A DNA stretch of 64,000 nucleotides from JBFLYC01 sp040756735 (lineage in GTDB: Bacteria > Bacillota > DSM-16504 > Desulfitibacterales > Desulfitibacteraceae), in contig JBFLYC010000010.1 in the NCBI GenBank assembly GCA_040756735.1, positions 45,356-109,355 on the forward strand, written 5' to 3'. Below the pieces are notes generated by a model. The model made no database searches. It was not told the DNA's origin and saw only the letters and a program-made list of their open reading frames with translations. Positions 53,088 to 61,956 of this stretch are shown one piece after another. Position numbers and translations under genes: made by a program. Each line of letters starts with the position of its first letter. Position 1 is the stretch's first letter.

Positions 53088-55505
53088 CTATACCCTTTCT
53101 ACTTTTACTCTGGTATTGTAATAACTGGTTGAACCCGACAAGTAATCATAGTCAGTACCCTTAAGGTCATTAGGGTTGACCCCGATACCCCTGGCAAATC
53201 TCCCATAAGACCAGTGTCCCTGGCCGTAGACCATGGCTATGATTCCAGGATGAATTCCCTCGAAAACTTTAGCTGGACAGACGACTTCTCCATAATCAGA
53301 GGAAACCTTAACCATATCTCCGTCTCTTATGCCATATTTAGCTGCTGTTTCTGGATTTAACTCGGCAAAAGTTGTATTCCCTGCTCCGTACATAACCAGG
53401 TAACGGTCCTGGGCCCAGGGGTTATTGCCGCTGCGTCCCTCTGTCGATAGTGCGGCTTTGTAGGAGATTAGCACTAACGGGTATTTTTCGCTGGCGCCTA
53501 AATATTTTGGTTCCTCAAAGTGTGGTACATACACAAGGTCTCCGGTGGCATCGATTTTAATATTCTTGAGGTCGGCTTCGGTTACATCCCTTTCAGAGAG
53601 TAGTTTTTTTAATGTCTCAGAGTAGAACTCAAACTTGCCTGTTGGGGTGCTAAAACCCTTTGCTCTAACGCTGCCAATTTTGTAGGGTGCCCTGACGTGA
53701 ATTCCCTTTTTCATCCAATCATCCCATGACTGCATTTCACCAAGCCTGATTTTCATGTACTGTTCTAAACTTTGAATACCGGCAAAGCTTTCTGCAACTG
53801 ATCCTCCAATTCTTCTGGCCAGTTCTATAGTGATTTCTGATGTCTGTTTGGTGTCATATAACCGTTCAACCACTGGGGTGGAAATATAAGTTTCTGCGTA
53901 TTTACCTGACTTAACCGGATGAGTATAATTCCATTTTTCCAAATGTACCGGAGTCGGCAGGATGATATCCGCAAATTCCGTAAACTCTGTAAGCATGGGG
54001 GTAATGTGTACAATAAATGGCACCTTTTTTAATGCTTCATGCCAGGGGGCAGTGTTAGGACAGGAAAAATTAAAGTTGTTAAAATAAGCTAAAATCATCT
54101 CCACCTTATATGGATCTTCTTTTAATATTGATTCAGGCAGTCGACCCGTTACCACGCCTGCATTGGGAAATTGCTTTGAGCGCCGGTAGTCAATTCGAGG
54201 CTGTTTTCTACATTTATCAGCTATATCATCCATTACTTCCGGGAATGGGTCTGGTGCGTAGGAAGAGCCAGATGGATAAATGATACCTCCGTCAGTATCA
54301 ATAGACCCGACAAGGCCGTTAAGGACGTAAACAGCATTTGTACAGTAACTGCCGTTTGGACGCATTGCTGTTCCACGACCTGACCAGGCATAAGCCGGCC
54401 TCGTAGCTGCAAACTCTTTCGCTAATTTGTAAATGTCCTCCTCCGGGATGCCGGTTATCTTGGCAGCCCAAGCAGGAGCAGCATTTTTGAGGTAAGTGTT
54501 CCACCATTTTAACAGTCCGTAGGTATAGTTTTCAGTAAAAGCCGGTATTTCTTCACCTGTTTCATCGGTAATTGTCTCTGGAATGGTTTTGCCGGTGATA
54601 AATTGTAACTCAGTACTATTAAAGTCGCCTACAAATTCTTTATCCCACAAACCTTCAGTCAAAATTATGTGTGCCATGGCACAGGCTAAAGCCCCATCTG
54701 TACCGGGATTAATCGGGATCCATTTGTCAGCCTTGGCTGCTGTTACGGAGAAACGCGGGTCTACTACTACAATCTTAACTCTATTGGCCCTGTCACGGAT
54801 TTTTCCAAATACATTGACCAGTCTTGTGGTTGGACGGTGGGCTTCCAGGGGACTGTTGCCAAAACAGATAATATAGTTTATTTTTTCATAATCACACCCA
54901 ACATAATCAAATACACCATCTGCCATCCACCGCCCTTGTTTAGTTGCTTCAGCACAGATAGCGCTGTGGGAAATATTGTTAGGCGTACCGTAGACCTTAC
55001 AGAACTTATCATAGAGCAGGTGAACATCCAGGGTGTTGTAGCGTCCCCGGTTTAATACAACCTTGTGGGCCTGCTCCTTGTTTCGAAGTTCTTTCATCTT
55101 GCCGGCTACCGTATCAAGGGCTTCATCCCAGGAAACAGGCACAAATTTGGGGTCAATCCCTTTGCCTTTTTCAGGATTAGTGCGTTTCATGGGCCCTTTA
55201 ATCCGATCAGGGTCGTATAGCTGCTGTAAAACCAGGTGGGATCGTACACATGCTTTACCATCATTGACAAGTGAGTGAGGATTTCCTTCTATCCGAACTG
55301 CTTTACCATTTACGACCCTCACCCTTAATGGGCACCAGCCTACACAGCCGGTACAAAAGCTGTGCTTCCACTCTTCTGTTTGGCTGGGACCTGCTAATGC
55401 CTCTGTTTTAATCAGGTTCTTTAAGACCGGACTGGCAGAACCTATTCCTGCAGCGGCAAAAGCCCCAGCTACAGCTGTGGTTTTTAAGAAAGTTCGTCTC
55501 TTCAT
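53088..55505 (-). CDS. Molybdopterin oxidoreductase catalytic subunit, ArrA/PsrA group (candidate respiratory arsenate reductase)
   Basis: 805 aa. Tat signal KRRTFLKTT at the N-terminus. [4Fe-4S] ligands Cys-51, -54, -58, -86. RGRY at 153-156, then His-180, Cys-184 (Mo ligand position), Lys-189 and Tyr-201. As I recall the ArrA structure (Arg-165, Tyr-166, His-189, Cys-193, Lys-198, Tyr-210), the last four match with one offset of 9, and RGRY fits ArrA rather than the ArxA motif. C-terminal molybdopterin-binding region follows. Exported by Tat and reduces its oxyanion outside the membrane. Polysulfide, thiosulfate or selenate reductases are the alternatives. Confidence 0.85.
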   Translation of the reverse strand: MKRRTFLKTTAVAGAFAAAGIGSASPVLKNLIKTEALAGPSQTEEWKHSFCTGCVGWCPLRVRVVNGKAVRIEGNPHSLVNDGKACVRSHLVLQQLYDPDRIKGPMKRTNPEKGKGIDPKFVPVSWDEALDTVAGKMKELRNKEQAHKVVLNRGRYNTLDVHLLYDKFCKVYGTPNNISHSAICAEATKQGRWMADGVFDYVGCDYEKINYIICFGNSPLEAHRPTTRLVNVFGKIRDRANRVKIVVVDPRFSVTAAKADKWIPINPGTDGALACAMAHIILTEGLWDKEFVGDFNSTELQFITGKTIPETITDETGEEIPAFTENYTYGLLKWWNTYLKNAAPAWAAKITGIPEEDIYKLAKEFAATRPAYAWSGRGTAMRPNGSYCTNAVYVLNGLVGSIDTDGGIIYPSGSSYAPDPFPEVMDDIADKCRKQPRIDYRRSKQFPNAGVVTGRLPESILKEDPYKVEMILAYFNNFNFSCPNTAPWHEALKKVPFIVHITPMLTEFTEFADIILPTPVHLEKWNYTHPVKSGKYAETYISTPVVERLYDTKQTSEITIELARRIGGSVAESFAGIQSLEQYMKIRLGEMQSWDDWMKKGIHVRAPYKIGSVRAKGFSTPTGKFEFYSETLKKLLSERDVTEADLKNIKIDATGDLVYVPHFEEPKYLGASEKYPLVLISYKAALSTEGRSGNNPWAQDRYLVMYGAGNTTFAELNPETAAKYGIRDGDMVKVSSDYGEVVCPAKVFEGIHPGIIAMVYGQGHWSYGRFARGIGVNPNDLKGTDYDYLSGSTSYYNTRVKVERV

Positions 55506-55527
55506 TTAGATTTGCCCCCCTTAATTT

Positions 55528-55546
55528 GGGACATTTCTTGTGTCCC
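55528..55546 (-). promoter_or_regulatory. Leader hairpin of the oxidoreductase operon
   Basis: GGGACA/TGTCCC with a 7-base loop, about 25 bases upstream of the catalytic gene start. Uses the same TGTCCC/GGGACA arms as the 103-base tandem array. Confidence 0.4.
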
Positions 55547-55639
55547 CTTTCGTTTAATTTGACAATTCAGTAAACTTAAATTAAAAGGTCTTATTAATAA
55601 TAATATAAGTTAATAATACTTTGTTAAGCAGTTATTAAC

Positions 55640-55709
55640 TATCAGGCAAATACTCTATTTTTTTGCAGTTTATTATCAGGGTTTTTGCATAATCTATCAG
55701 GGTTTTGCC
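55640..55709. promoter_or_regulatory. Three TATCAGG direct repeats, response-regulator site candidates
   Basis: TATCAGGCAAA (55640), TATCAGGGTTTTTGC (55674) and TATCAGGGTTTTGCC (55695). Starts are 34 and 21 bases apart, about three and two helical turns. Located between the oxidoreductase operon and its likely regulators. Confidence 0.55.
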
Positions 55710-55756
55710 CTAGGTAGTTATAGATATAATAGATATATATAATAATTACAGAATAG

Positions 55757-55910
55757 TACTACAGCGAAATTTAGCAATTAGCGGAGCCATGGGGGAGCCA
55801 TGGGGACGGTTCGAGCGTCACCGTAGCGCAGCGAAGGTCCCAAGGGAAGACGATGGAACCGTCCACATGGCGTAGCGATGTAACGAAACGAGTAACCTTT
55901 CGCTGTAGTA
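55757..55910. mobile_element. 154-base MITE-like element with 13-base inverted ends and 4-base target duplication
   Basis: TACTACAGCGAAA (55757-55769) is repeated exactly as the inverse at 55898-55910. ATAG flanks both sides (55753-55756 and 55911-55914). Inside, GCCATGGGGACGGTTC (55797-55812) pairs with its inverse at 55856-55871 at 15 of 16 positions. No transposase gene is in the element, so it would need one in trans. Confidence 0.75.
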
Positions 55911-56019
55911 ATAGTTGAAAATATGCTACAATAACTATAGGCATACTAGACTATGTGTCAACTATTAACCTGTAAAGCTAAGAGAAAGCTGGGAGAATAA
56001 ATAAAATGAGGTGAAAGCC

Positions 56020-56949
56020 GTGGCTAAATGGCGCTGGATAATTGTTGTTATACTACTGCTGGCCCTGGTGTTAACTGGATGCAAAAACCGACAAGACCTG
56101 CCCAAGATATCCTTTTCAGATGTTGAGAAAGAGACTGTCAAGGTTAAAGCCGAAAATGGTGCGGAGCCGCTGCGAGTGGCCATTGCCGCAGTGATTTCTT
56201 CCACTGAAAGTATAATTTACTATGAAGATTTGCTTGACTATTTAGGAGCAACCCTTGACCGGCCAATCGAATTGGTTTACCGCAAGACTTATAGTGAAGT
56301 AAACGACCTGCTGCGGGTGGGCCAGGTGGACATGGCTTTTATCTGTACTTATGCTTATATATTAGGTAAAAACGAATTTAATTTGGAGCTCCTTGCTGCT
56401 CCGGTGATAAATGGCAAGCCCACTTACCAGAGTTATTTTATTGTGCCAGGTCAAAGCAAGGCAGAAAATCTAGATGATCTTCAGGGTAAACGCTTTGCTT
56501 TTACAGACCCTATTTCGTTTACCGGTAGACTTTATCCCATGTATGTGCTTAAAAAGAAGGGGTACTCTCCTCAAGAATATTTCAGCGAAATAATCTATAC
56601 TTACAGCCACGACAATTCCATTAAAGCAGTTGCCCAAAATTTAGTAGATGGAGCAGCTGTAGACGGGTTAATTCTGGAATATCTTTATACAGTTGATCCA
56701 TCATACCTTACTAAAATAAAAATAATCCATAAATCAGACGAATTTGGAATGCCTCCGGTTGTAGTTCCTCCTGGCCTTGATGAAGATTTGAAGGGTGAAC
56801 TTCAGCAGTTCTTCACTTCTCTACATTTAAATGAAAATAGTCGAGCGATACTGGATAAAATTCTAATTGAAGAATTTGTCTTGCCAGAGGATAAAGATTA
56901 CAAGTCAATTGAGGAAATAGTAAACGCGGTGATTGATGATGAAAGCTAG
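56020..56949 (+). CDS. PhnD-like solute-binding lipoprotein (ArrX/AioX-type sensor candidate)
   Basis: 309 aa. Lipobox LTGC with Cys-21. PhnD/TtrS-type binding fold: LRVAIAAVISSTESIIYYED, QVDMAFICTYAYILG, LDDLQGKRFAFTDPISFTGR. Cys-109 lies in the ligand signature, where AioX-type arsenite sensors also use a Cys. GTG 56020 follows GAGGTGA; a frame from 56011 exists. No permease is adjacent, and the stop overlaps the histidine kinase gene. This indicates a sensory rather than transport role. Confidence 0.82.
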   Translation: MAKWRWIIVVILLLALVLTGCKNRQDLPKISFSDVEKETVKVKAENGAEPLRVAIAAVISSTESIIYYEDLLDYLGATLDRPIELVYRKTYSEVNDLLRVGQVDMAFICTYAYILGKNEFNLELLAAPVINGKPTYQSYFIVPGQSKAENLDDLQGKRFAFTDPISFTGRLYPMYVLKKKGYSPQEYFSEIIYTYSHDNSIKAVAQNLVDGAAVDGLILEYLYTVDPSYLTKIKIIHKSDEFGMPPVVVPPGLDEDLKGELQQFFTSLHLNENSRAILDKILIEEFVLPEDKDYKSIEEIVNAVIDDES

Positions 56950-58849
56950 ATTAATTGCCGCATTCTGGTGGTTCTCGGATAAATTTAGTATCCGCATGAA
57001 AATAATGGGTATTGCCTTATGCGGGATTTTTCTATTAGGGCTGTTGGCCACTGTACAGACAGTGTCTATTCTAAATAAAACCATGAGCGAAAACTTGGAA
57101 AAACAGGGAATCGCCATTGCCAGGGATGTAGCTGCACGCAGCATTGACTATATTTACACTAACAATTTATATGCTTTATTTGAGCTGGTGGAGGACACTC
57201 TGGTCAACAACAGTGATGTAAGCTACATTATGCTCCTGGATGTCACAGGGAAACCCCTGGTTCATACTTTTAGCCAGGGGATTCCCAGAGGATTAATTGA
57301 ACTTAACCATGTAAACAGGGAGGAAAGATATAACGTACTGCTTTTTGAGACAGAAGAGGGGATTATTAAAGATATTGCCGCCCCCATTTTTGAAGGACGA
57401 GCAGGGACTATACGGGTAGGAATGAGTTACCACGGCATAACAGCTGCTGTAATTGAAGCAACAAAAAAATTGTTCGGGAGCGTTGCCCTCATTTCTTTTT
57501 TCGGTATTATATCTGCGGTAATACTAACTATGGCGCTTACCAGACCAGTACAACAACTTGTGCAGGCAACAAAAGAAGTAGCTGCCGGCAATTATCAGGT
57601 TAAAGTGCCTGAGTGGTGGAGCAAAGATGAGTTTGGTCATTTAACTTCAGCTTTCAATCACATGACCCAGGAGTTATTTCTGTCCAACCAGGAACTTAAA
57701 CGGTTCAGTCAGGAGATAATCAAGCATAATAAAGAGCTGGCTGCTTACAACGCTGTTATTAAGACCGCTGCTACCTCCCTGGATCTGGAAAAGATAGCCC
57801 AAAGTTCTTTGCAGGAATTGCTGCAGATTCTAAGCTTAAGTCATGGAGCTATTCTTATTTTGGATCAATCCAGTGAAAAATTTGCCCTGGTATTCCATGG
57901 CAAGAAAAGCGGCCCTATTAATAAGCTGGCAGACGTACCTATCAAGAATAGTAAAATAAAAGAATGCTTAAATAGACAGGCGCCGGTGGTTGTGGCTAAA
58001 AAGGAGTTTACAAGGGCTTTTATTCCTTTAAAAGCTACCAACAAGATAGTGGGTATGCTGGTGATTGTTGGGTTAACAAGTGATTTGAGCCATAACAAAA
58101 TTGATTTTTTACTTTCTGTGGGCAGCCAGATAGGATTAGCTGTTGAAAATGCCCTTTTGTGGAATGAAGTTAAACACAAAGATGAAATCAGGACGCAACT
58201 ACTGCAAAAGTTAATTACAGCCCAGGAAGATGAACGCAAGCGGATTGCCCGGGAACTACATGATGAAACCAGCCAATCCCTGTCTTCTTTTCTGTTAGGC
58301 CTTAAGCTGATAGAAGGATCAAAAGATCTGGAACAAGTCAAAGAACGAACCGGGGAACTGCGAGAGTTGGTATCCCAAACACTAAATGATATCCACAACC
58401 TGGCGCTGGAATTAAGGCCGACAATTTTGGATGATTTGGGTTTGCTGGCAGCAGTAGAACGCTATATCGCCAGTATAACGGAAAAAACCGGAATTGAAAT
58501 AGACCTGCAGGTACTCGGTTTAGAGAAAATCAGCCTGAGACCGGAAGTGGAAACGGCTGTCTACCGAATTATTCAGGAGGCATTGACTAATGTTGTTAAA
58601 TATGCCCAGGCTGAGAGTATTAGTATCCTGGTGGAAAGACAGGGAAGTCATTTAATAGTTATCATTGAAGATGATGGGATTGGGTTTGATTTAAATAAAC
58701 TGCAGGAGCCTTCATTAGAATACAAGCATTTAGGAATCTTTGGCATGGAGGAGAGAGCTTCAATTGTTGGCGGAAGCTTCTCCATTGAATCAGAGCCAGG
58801 GATTGGAACAACGGTGTATTTTAGACTTCCTTTAGAGGAGGTGGCCTAA
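56939..58849 (+). CDS. Sensor histidine kinase (HisKA_3/NarX-UhpB class)
   Basis: 636 aa. Helix at about 20-42, extracytoplasmic sensor region to about 175, second helix at about 180-203, HAMP at about 204-257, GAF-like domain at about 280-410, phosphoacceptor His-441 in RKRIARELHDETSQ, and ATPase domain with VKYAQ, EDDGIGFD and GIFGMEERA. Overlaps the binding lipoprotein by 11 bases; the lipoprotein probably signals through the sensor region. ATG 56936 is also possible. Confidence 0.9.
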   Translation: MKARLIAAFWWFSDKFSIRMKIMGIALCGIFLLGLLATVQTVSILNKTMSENLEKQGIAIARDVAARSIDYIYTNNLYALFELVEDTLVNNSDVSYIMLLDVTGKPLVHTFSQGIPRGLIELNHVNREERYNVLLFETEEGIIKDIAAPIFEGRAGTIRVGMSYHGITAAVIEATKKLFGSVALISFFGIISAVILTMALTRPVQQLVQATKEVAAGNYQVKVPEWWSKDEFGHLTSAFNHMTQELFLSNQELKRFSQEIIKHNKELAAYNAVIKTAATSLDLEKIAQSSLQELLQILSLSHGAILILDQSSEKFALVFHGKKSGPINKLADVPIKNSKIKECLNRQAPVVVAKKEFTRAFIPLKATNKIVGMLVIVGLTSDLSHNKIDFLLSVGSQIGLAVENALLWNEVKHKDEIRTQLLQKLITAQEDERKRIARELHDETSQSLSSFLLGLKLIEGSKDLEQVKERTGELRELVSQTLNDIHNLALELRPTILDDLGLLAAVERYIASITEKTGIEIDLQVLGLEKISLRPEVETAVYRIIQEALTNVVKYAQAESISILVERQGSHLIVIIEDDGIGFDLNKLQEPSLEYKHLGIFGMEERASIVGGSFSIESEPGIGTTVYFRLPLEEVA

Positions 58850-58851
58850 TT

Positions 58852-59523
58852 ATGATAAAAGTGATGTTGGTTGATGACCATTCTATTCTTCGGAGCGGTT
58901 TAAGGATGCTGTTAAATGCTGAGGAAGACTTGGAAGTAGTAGGTGAGGCCAGTTGTGGTGAAGGAGCCATTAGTTTGCTTGATCATGGCATAATTCCAGA
59001 CTTGATTTTGCTGGACTTGAGTATGCCAGGCATGGGAGGGTTAGCTGCCCTAAAAGAGATTAAAGAAAAGTATCCTCAGGTTCAGGTGTTGGTTCTGACC
59101 ATGCATGATGACGAAAAATATTTGCCCAGTGTACTGGAAGCTGGAGCCAGCGGCTACGTAGTGAAAAAGGCAGTAGACAGTGTAGTAATAAACGCCATCA
59201 GAACAGTTGCCAGGGGAGAACCGTATATAGACGATTCCATGACAGGAGTTCTTATTTCAGGGTTAATTAGCAAAAAACAGGCAGATGTAAAACATTTACA
59301 GCATTATAATAAAAACCCCCTCAGTCCAAGGGAAGAAGAAGTGTTGAAACTTCTCTGTCTAGGCCATACTAATAAGCAGATAGCTGAAGAGTTGGTGATC
59401 AGTGTCAAGACTGTTGAAGCTCATAAGGCAAAAATTAAAACAAAGCTAAACTTAACAAAAAGATCTGATTTAACACGGTATGCCATAAACAATAAACTAA
59501 TCGAGTTTAAGGATACAAAATGA
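58852..59523 (+). CDS. NarL/FixJ-family response regulator
   Basis: 223 aa. Receiver with Asp-8/Asp-9 (VDDHS), phospho-acceptor Asp-55 (LILLDLSMPG) and Lys-105; C-terminal LuxR-type HTH (LSPREEEVLKLLCLGHTNKQ, VKTVEAHKAKI). Two bases after the kinase stop. Likely controls the divergent oxidoreductase operon through the TATCAGG repeats. Confidence 0.93.
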   Translation: MIKVMLVDDHSILRSGLRMLLNAEEDLEVVGEASCGEGAISLLDHGIIPDLILLDLSMPGMGGLAALKEIKEKYPQVQVLVLTMHDDEKYLPSVLEAGASGYVVKKAVDSVVINAIRTVARGEPYIDDSMTGVLISGLISKKQADVKHLQHYNKNPLSPREEEVLKLLCLGHTNKQIAEELVISVKTVEAHKAKIKTKLNLTKRSDLTRYAINNKLIEFKDTK

Positions 59524-59640
59524 TGGAACGAAAGCTATTTATCTAAGGATTGCTGCTGGAGCTTCTCTAGCGAAGTGAATTATTATATAATGAATTAAAT
59601 AGAATAGTAGAAAAATTAGACATATGAGGGGAATAGTGAT

Positions 59641-61035
59641 ATGGAAAAAGTCTTGGTCAAGGAGCTTGTGCAAAACTTAAATAGATATATTGACAAACAG
59701 GTGGAAGTTTGCGGATGGATAAGAAGCAATCGTGACCAAAAGTCATTTGGATTTATATCGCTAAATGATGGCACTCACTTCAATACTATTCAAGTTGTAT
59801 ATGAAAAGGAATTGCTGCCAAACTTTGATGAAGTGGCAAAGTATAGAGTGGGTTCTGCTGTAAAAATCAAAGGTATAATAGTGGAGACTCCCCAGGCTAA
59901 ACAACCTTTTGAGATTAAAGCACAAGAAGTAGCTTTGGAGGGAGATTCCCCAGAAGACTACCCAATTCAACCAAAGAGACATACTAGAGAATTTCTTAGA
60001 GAGGTAGCACACTTACGTGCAAGAACAAATCTATTTGCAGCAGTTTTTAGGGTTCGGTCGCTGCTTGCCTATGCCATTCACAAATTCTTTCAAGAAAGAG
60101 GGTTTGTATATGTGCATTCACCAATCATCACTGCAAGTGATGCAGAGGGTGCAGGAGAAATGTTCAGAATAACGACCCTGGATCCAAAAAATCCGCCCCT
60201 TACAGAAAAGGGAGAGGTGGACTTTTCTCAAGATTTCTTTGGCAAAAAAACAAACCTTACAGTTAGTGGCCAGTTAGAGGCAGAAGCCTTTGCCCTGGCC
60301 TTCAAAAATGTCTATACTTTTGGGCCAACTTTTAGAGCAGAAAATTCCAATACTGCAAGACATGCTGCAGAGTTCTGGATGATAGAGCCTGAATTTGCAT
60401 TTGCAGAATTGCAGGACAATATGAATCTTGCAGAAGATATGATGAAAAGCATCATTAATTATATACTAGAAAATGCTCAAGAAGAAATTGAATTCTTTAA
60501 TCAATTCGTGGATAAAGGTTTAAAGGCAAGATTAGATAATATAGTCAACTCGGAATTTGCACATGTAACATATACGGAGGCGGTAAATTTACTTAAAGAA
60601 TCCAAAGAGAAATTTGAATATCCTGTGGAATGGGGCAAGGACTTGCAAACCGAGCATGAAAGGTATTTAACTGAAACAGTGTTCAATAAACCGGTATTTG
60701 TAACAGACTATCCCAAAGATATCAAGGCATTTTATATGAGAAACAATGATGATGGAAAAACTGTTGCAGCAATGGATTTGTTGGTTCCAGGGGTAGGAGA
60801 ATTAATAGGCGGCAGCCAAAGAGAGGAAAGAGCAGAGCTTTTAGAGCAAAGAATGAAGGAATTAAATATTGATACAAAAGAATTATGGTGGTATTTAGAT
60901 TTAAGAAAATATGGCGGGGTAAAACATGCAGGATTTGGGCTGGGTTTTGAAAGGGCTATAATGTATGTCACAGGGGTAAGCAACATTAGAGATGTTATAC
61001 CTTTTCCCAGAACGGTTAAATCTTGTGACTTTTAA
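59641..61035 (+). CDS. asnS: Asparaginyl-tRNA synthetase
   Basis: 464 aa, class IIb synthetase. OB-fold anticodon domain at about 15-105 (VCGWIRSNRDQKSFGFISLN), motif 2 region FGPTFRAENSNTARHAAEFW and MIEPEFAF, motif 3 GLGFERAIMYVTGV. GAGGGGAA before the ATG. No T-box leader is visible in the 117 bases upstream. The last 54 bases of the gene lie inside a 395-base direct duplication. Confidence 0.96.
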   Translation: MEKVLVKELVQNLNRYIDKQVEVCGWIRSNRDQKSFGFISLNDGTHFNTIQVVYEKELLPNFDEVAKYRVGSAVKIKGIIVETPQAKQPFEIKAQEVALEGDSPEDYPIQPKRHTREFLREVAHLRARTNLFAAVFRVRSLLAYAIHKFFQERGFVYVHSPIITASDAEGAGEMFRITTLDPKNPPLTEKGEVDFSQDFFGKKTNLTVSGQLEAEAFALAFKNVYTFGPTFRAENSNTARHAAEFWMIEPEFAFAELQDNMNLAEDMMKSIINYILENAQEEIEFFNQFVDKGLKARLDNIVNSEFAHVTYTEAVNLLKESKEKFEYPVEWGKDLQTEHERYLTETVFNKPVFVTDYPKDIKAFYMRNNDDGKTVAAMDLLVPGVGELIGGSQREERAELLEQRMKELNIDTKELWWYLDLRKYGGVKHAGFGLGFERAIMYVTGVSNIRDVIPFPRTVKSCDF

Positions 61036-61043
61036 CTGAGGTT

Positions 61044-61196
61044 ATGGGCAGCTCAATTATAAACAAGGCGCCTGAATCTGAGTTTTTTGCTGAAAGGGGA
61101 ATTAAGCAGGAGGCATACATTATCGGAGGGGGAGTGCTGGTAATCCTGGTGGCTATAATTGTGATATTTAGGAAAAGAACCAAGTATTCTATATGA
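61044..61196 (+). CDS. Small single-helix membrane protein (50 aa), copy A
   Basis: MGSSIINKAPESEFFAERGI then one helix (YIIGGGVLVILVAIIVIF) and a basic end RKRTKYSI. Follows asnS by 8 bases. The ribosome site GAGG is only 2 bases before the ATG, a weak point. Copy B differs mostly at third codon positions, which supports coding. Confidence 0.55.
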   Translation: MGSSIINKAPESEFFAERGIKQEAYIIGGGVLVILVAIIVIFRKRTKYSI

Positions 61197-61240
61197 TTCT
61201 GTATTAATAAAGAGGTTTTATGAGGTTTTATAAAGAGAAG

Positions 61241-61299
61241 GCATCCCAGTTTACTGAATGTGCGGGCTCCGTTCACACTGCTTAATGGGGTGCTTTTTT
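61241..61299 (+). terminator. Intrinsic terminator of the asnS transcript
   Basis: GCATCCC pairs with GGGGTGC (one G-T pair), with an inner GTG/CAC hairpin, followed by T6. In copy B the T-run is interrupted (TTTATC). Confidence 0.65.
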
Positions 61300-61644
61300 A
61301 TTGGTGCTCATGAATTTTTTTTGATACTTGATTCGTGATTATTGATAATTTTTAGTTGATTGTTGCTGGGAAAGTAGGCAATCTATCAAGAAACTTTAAG
61401 GCAGGTGATTGCAGGAGGAGCAGATCATTTATATGATCTGACCTACGACCCGATAACTCTTTAAACATTAAATCTTTGTAAAAATGTGGATAAGGACTAC
61501 CTCTTGTTACTACTAGTCTTTTAACCACAGCAGGAGAGAGTAGATGTTAAATTTATACATGTTTGTTGTAAATAGGTGCATGTCGCAATATGGCAATGCT
61601 TACTTGATTTAGCCACATGAAATTTATGCAACACTAGTGAGGAT

Positions 61645-61800
61645 ATATATAAAAATCTTGATACGTTGACACAAAAAGACAGAAATGAAATAAATCTTAG
61701 GGTTAAAATTGTAGGTGAAATATTAGAAGCTCGTAAGGGTAAGGGTCTCACATTGTCAGTTGTTCCCATGGAAGGTCAACACAAAGGTACTCACCAATAG
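61645..61800 (+). pseudogene. Unassigned relic without start codon
   Basis: About 50 codons read EDIYKNLDTLTQKDRNEINL and VKIVGEILEARKGKG before a stop at 61798. There is no start codon or ribosome site, and a stop lies directly upstream. Looks like the tail of a lost gene; family not recognised. Confidence 0.3.
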
Positions 61801-61956
61801 AATAACACCAACAATACCACTTGAACAGAACTGTAGAGATTCTCCGGTAAGTTGATAAGACACCATATTATTGGTATAATATTACAGTAAGTGGTTCTAT
61901 TATTGACTACCCGGTTACACATAACAGTTTGTCTAAAAAAAGAAAATGGAGGTTTT

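Larger units (their letters stand above)
55506..56019. other. Divergent intergenic region of 514 bases
   Basis: Holds, left to right: a hairpin in the oxidoreductase leader (55528-55546), three TATCAGG direct repeats (55640-55709), and a MITE-like element (55757-55910). No gene is present. Confidence 0.7.
60982..61376 (+). repeat. Direct duplication, copy A (395 bases)
   Basis: Begins AACATTAGAGATG in the asnS 3' end and ends GGGAAAGTA. Nearly identical to 63338-63734. Contains the asnS tail, a 50-aa membrane protein and the asnS terminator. Confidence 0.9.
61197..61956. other. Gene-poor region of 760 bases after asnS
   Basis: Contains the asnS terminator (61241-61299), the end of duplication copy A, and one decayed open stretch (61645-61800). 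Otherwise AT-rich without a recognisable gene. Confidence 0.5.

Noticed and set aside
59524..59640. T-box leader upstream of asnS
   Set aside because: The gap is only 117 bases and lacks the T-box core and a preceding terminator.
60982..61035. Classical integrase attachment site at the asnS end
   Set aside because: The duplicated stretch is 395 bases, far longer than a normal att core, and no integrase gene is in the window.
61521..61769. Reverse-strand 82-codon frame
   Set aside because: No ribosome site, no domain; it overlaps the forward relic and is compositionally random.
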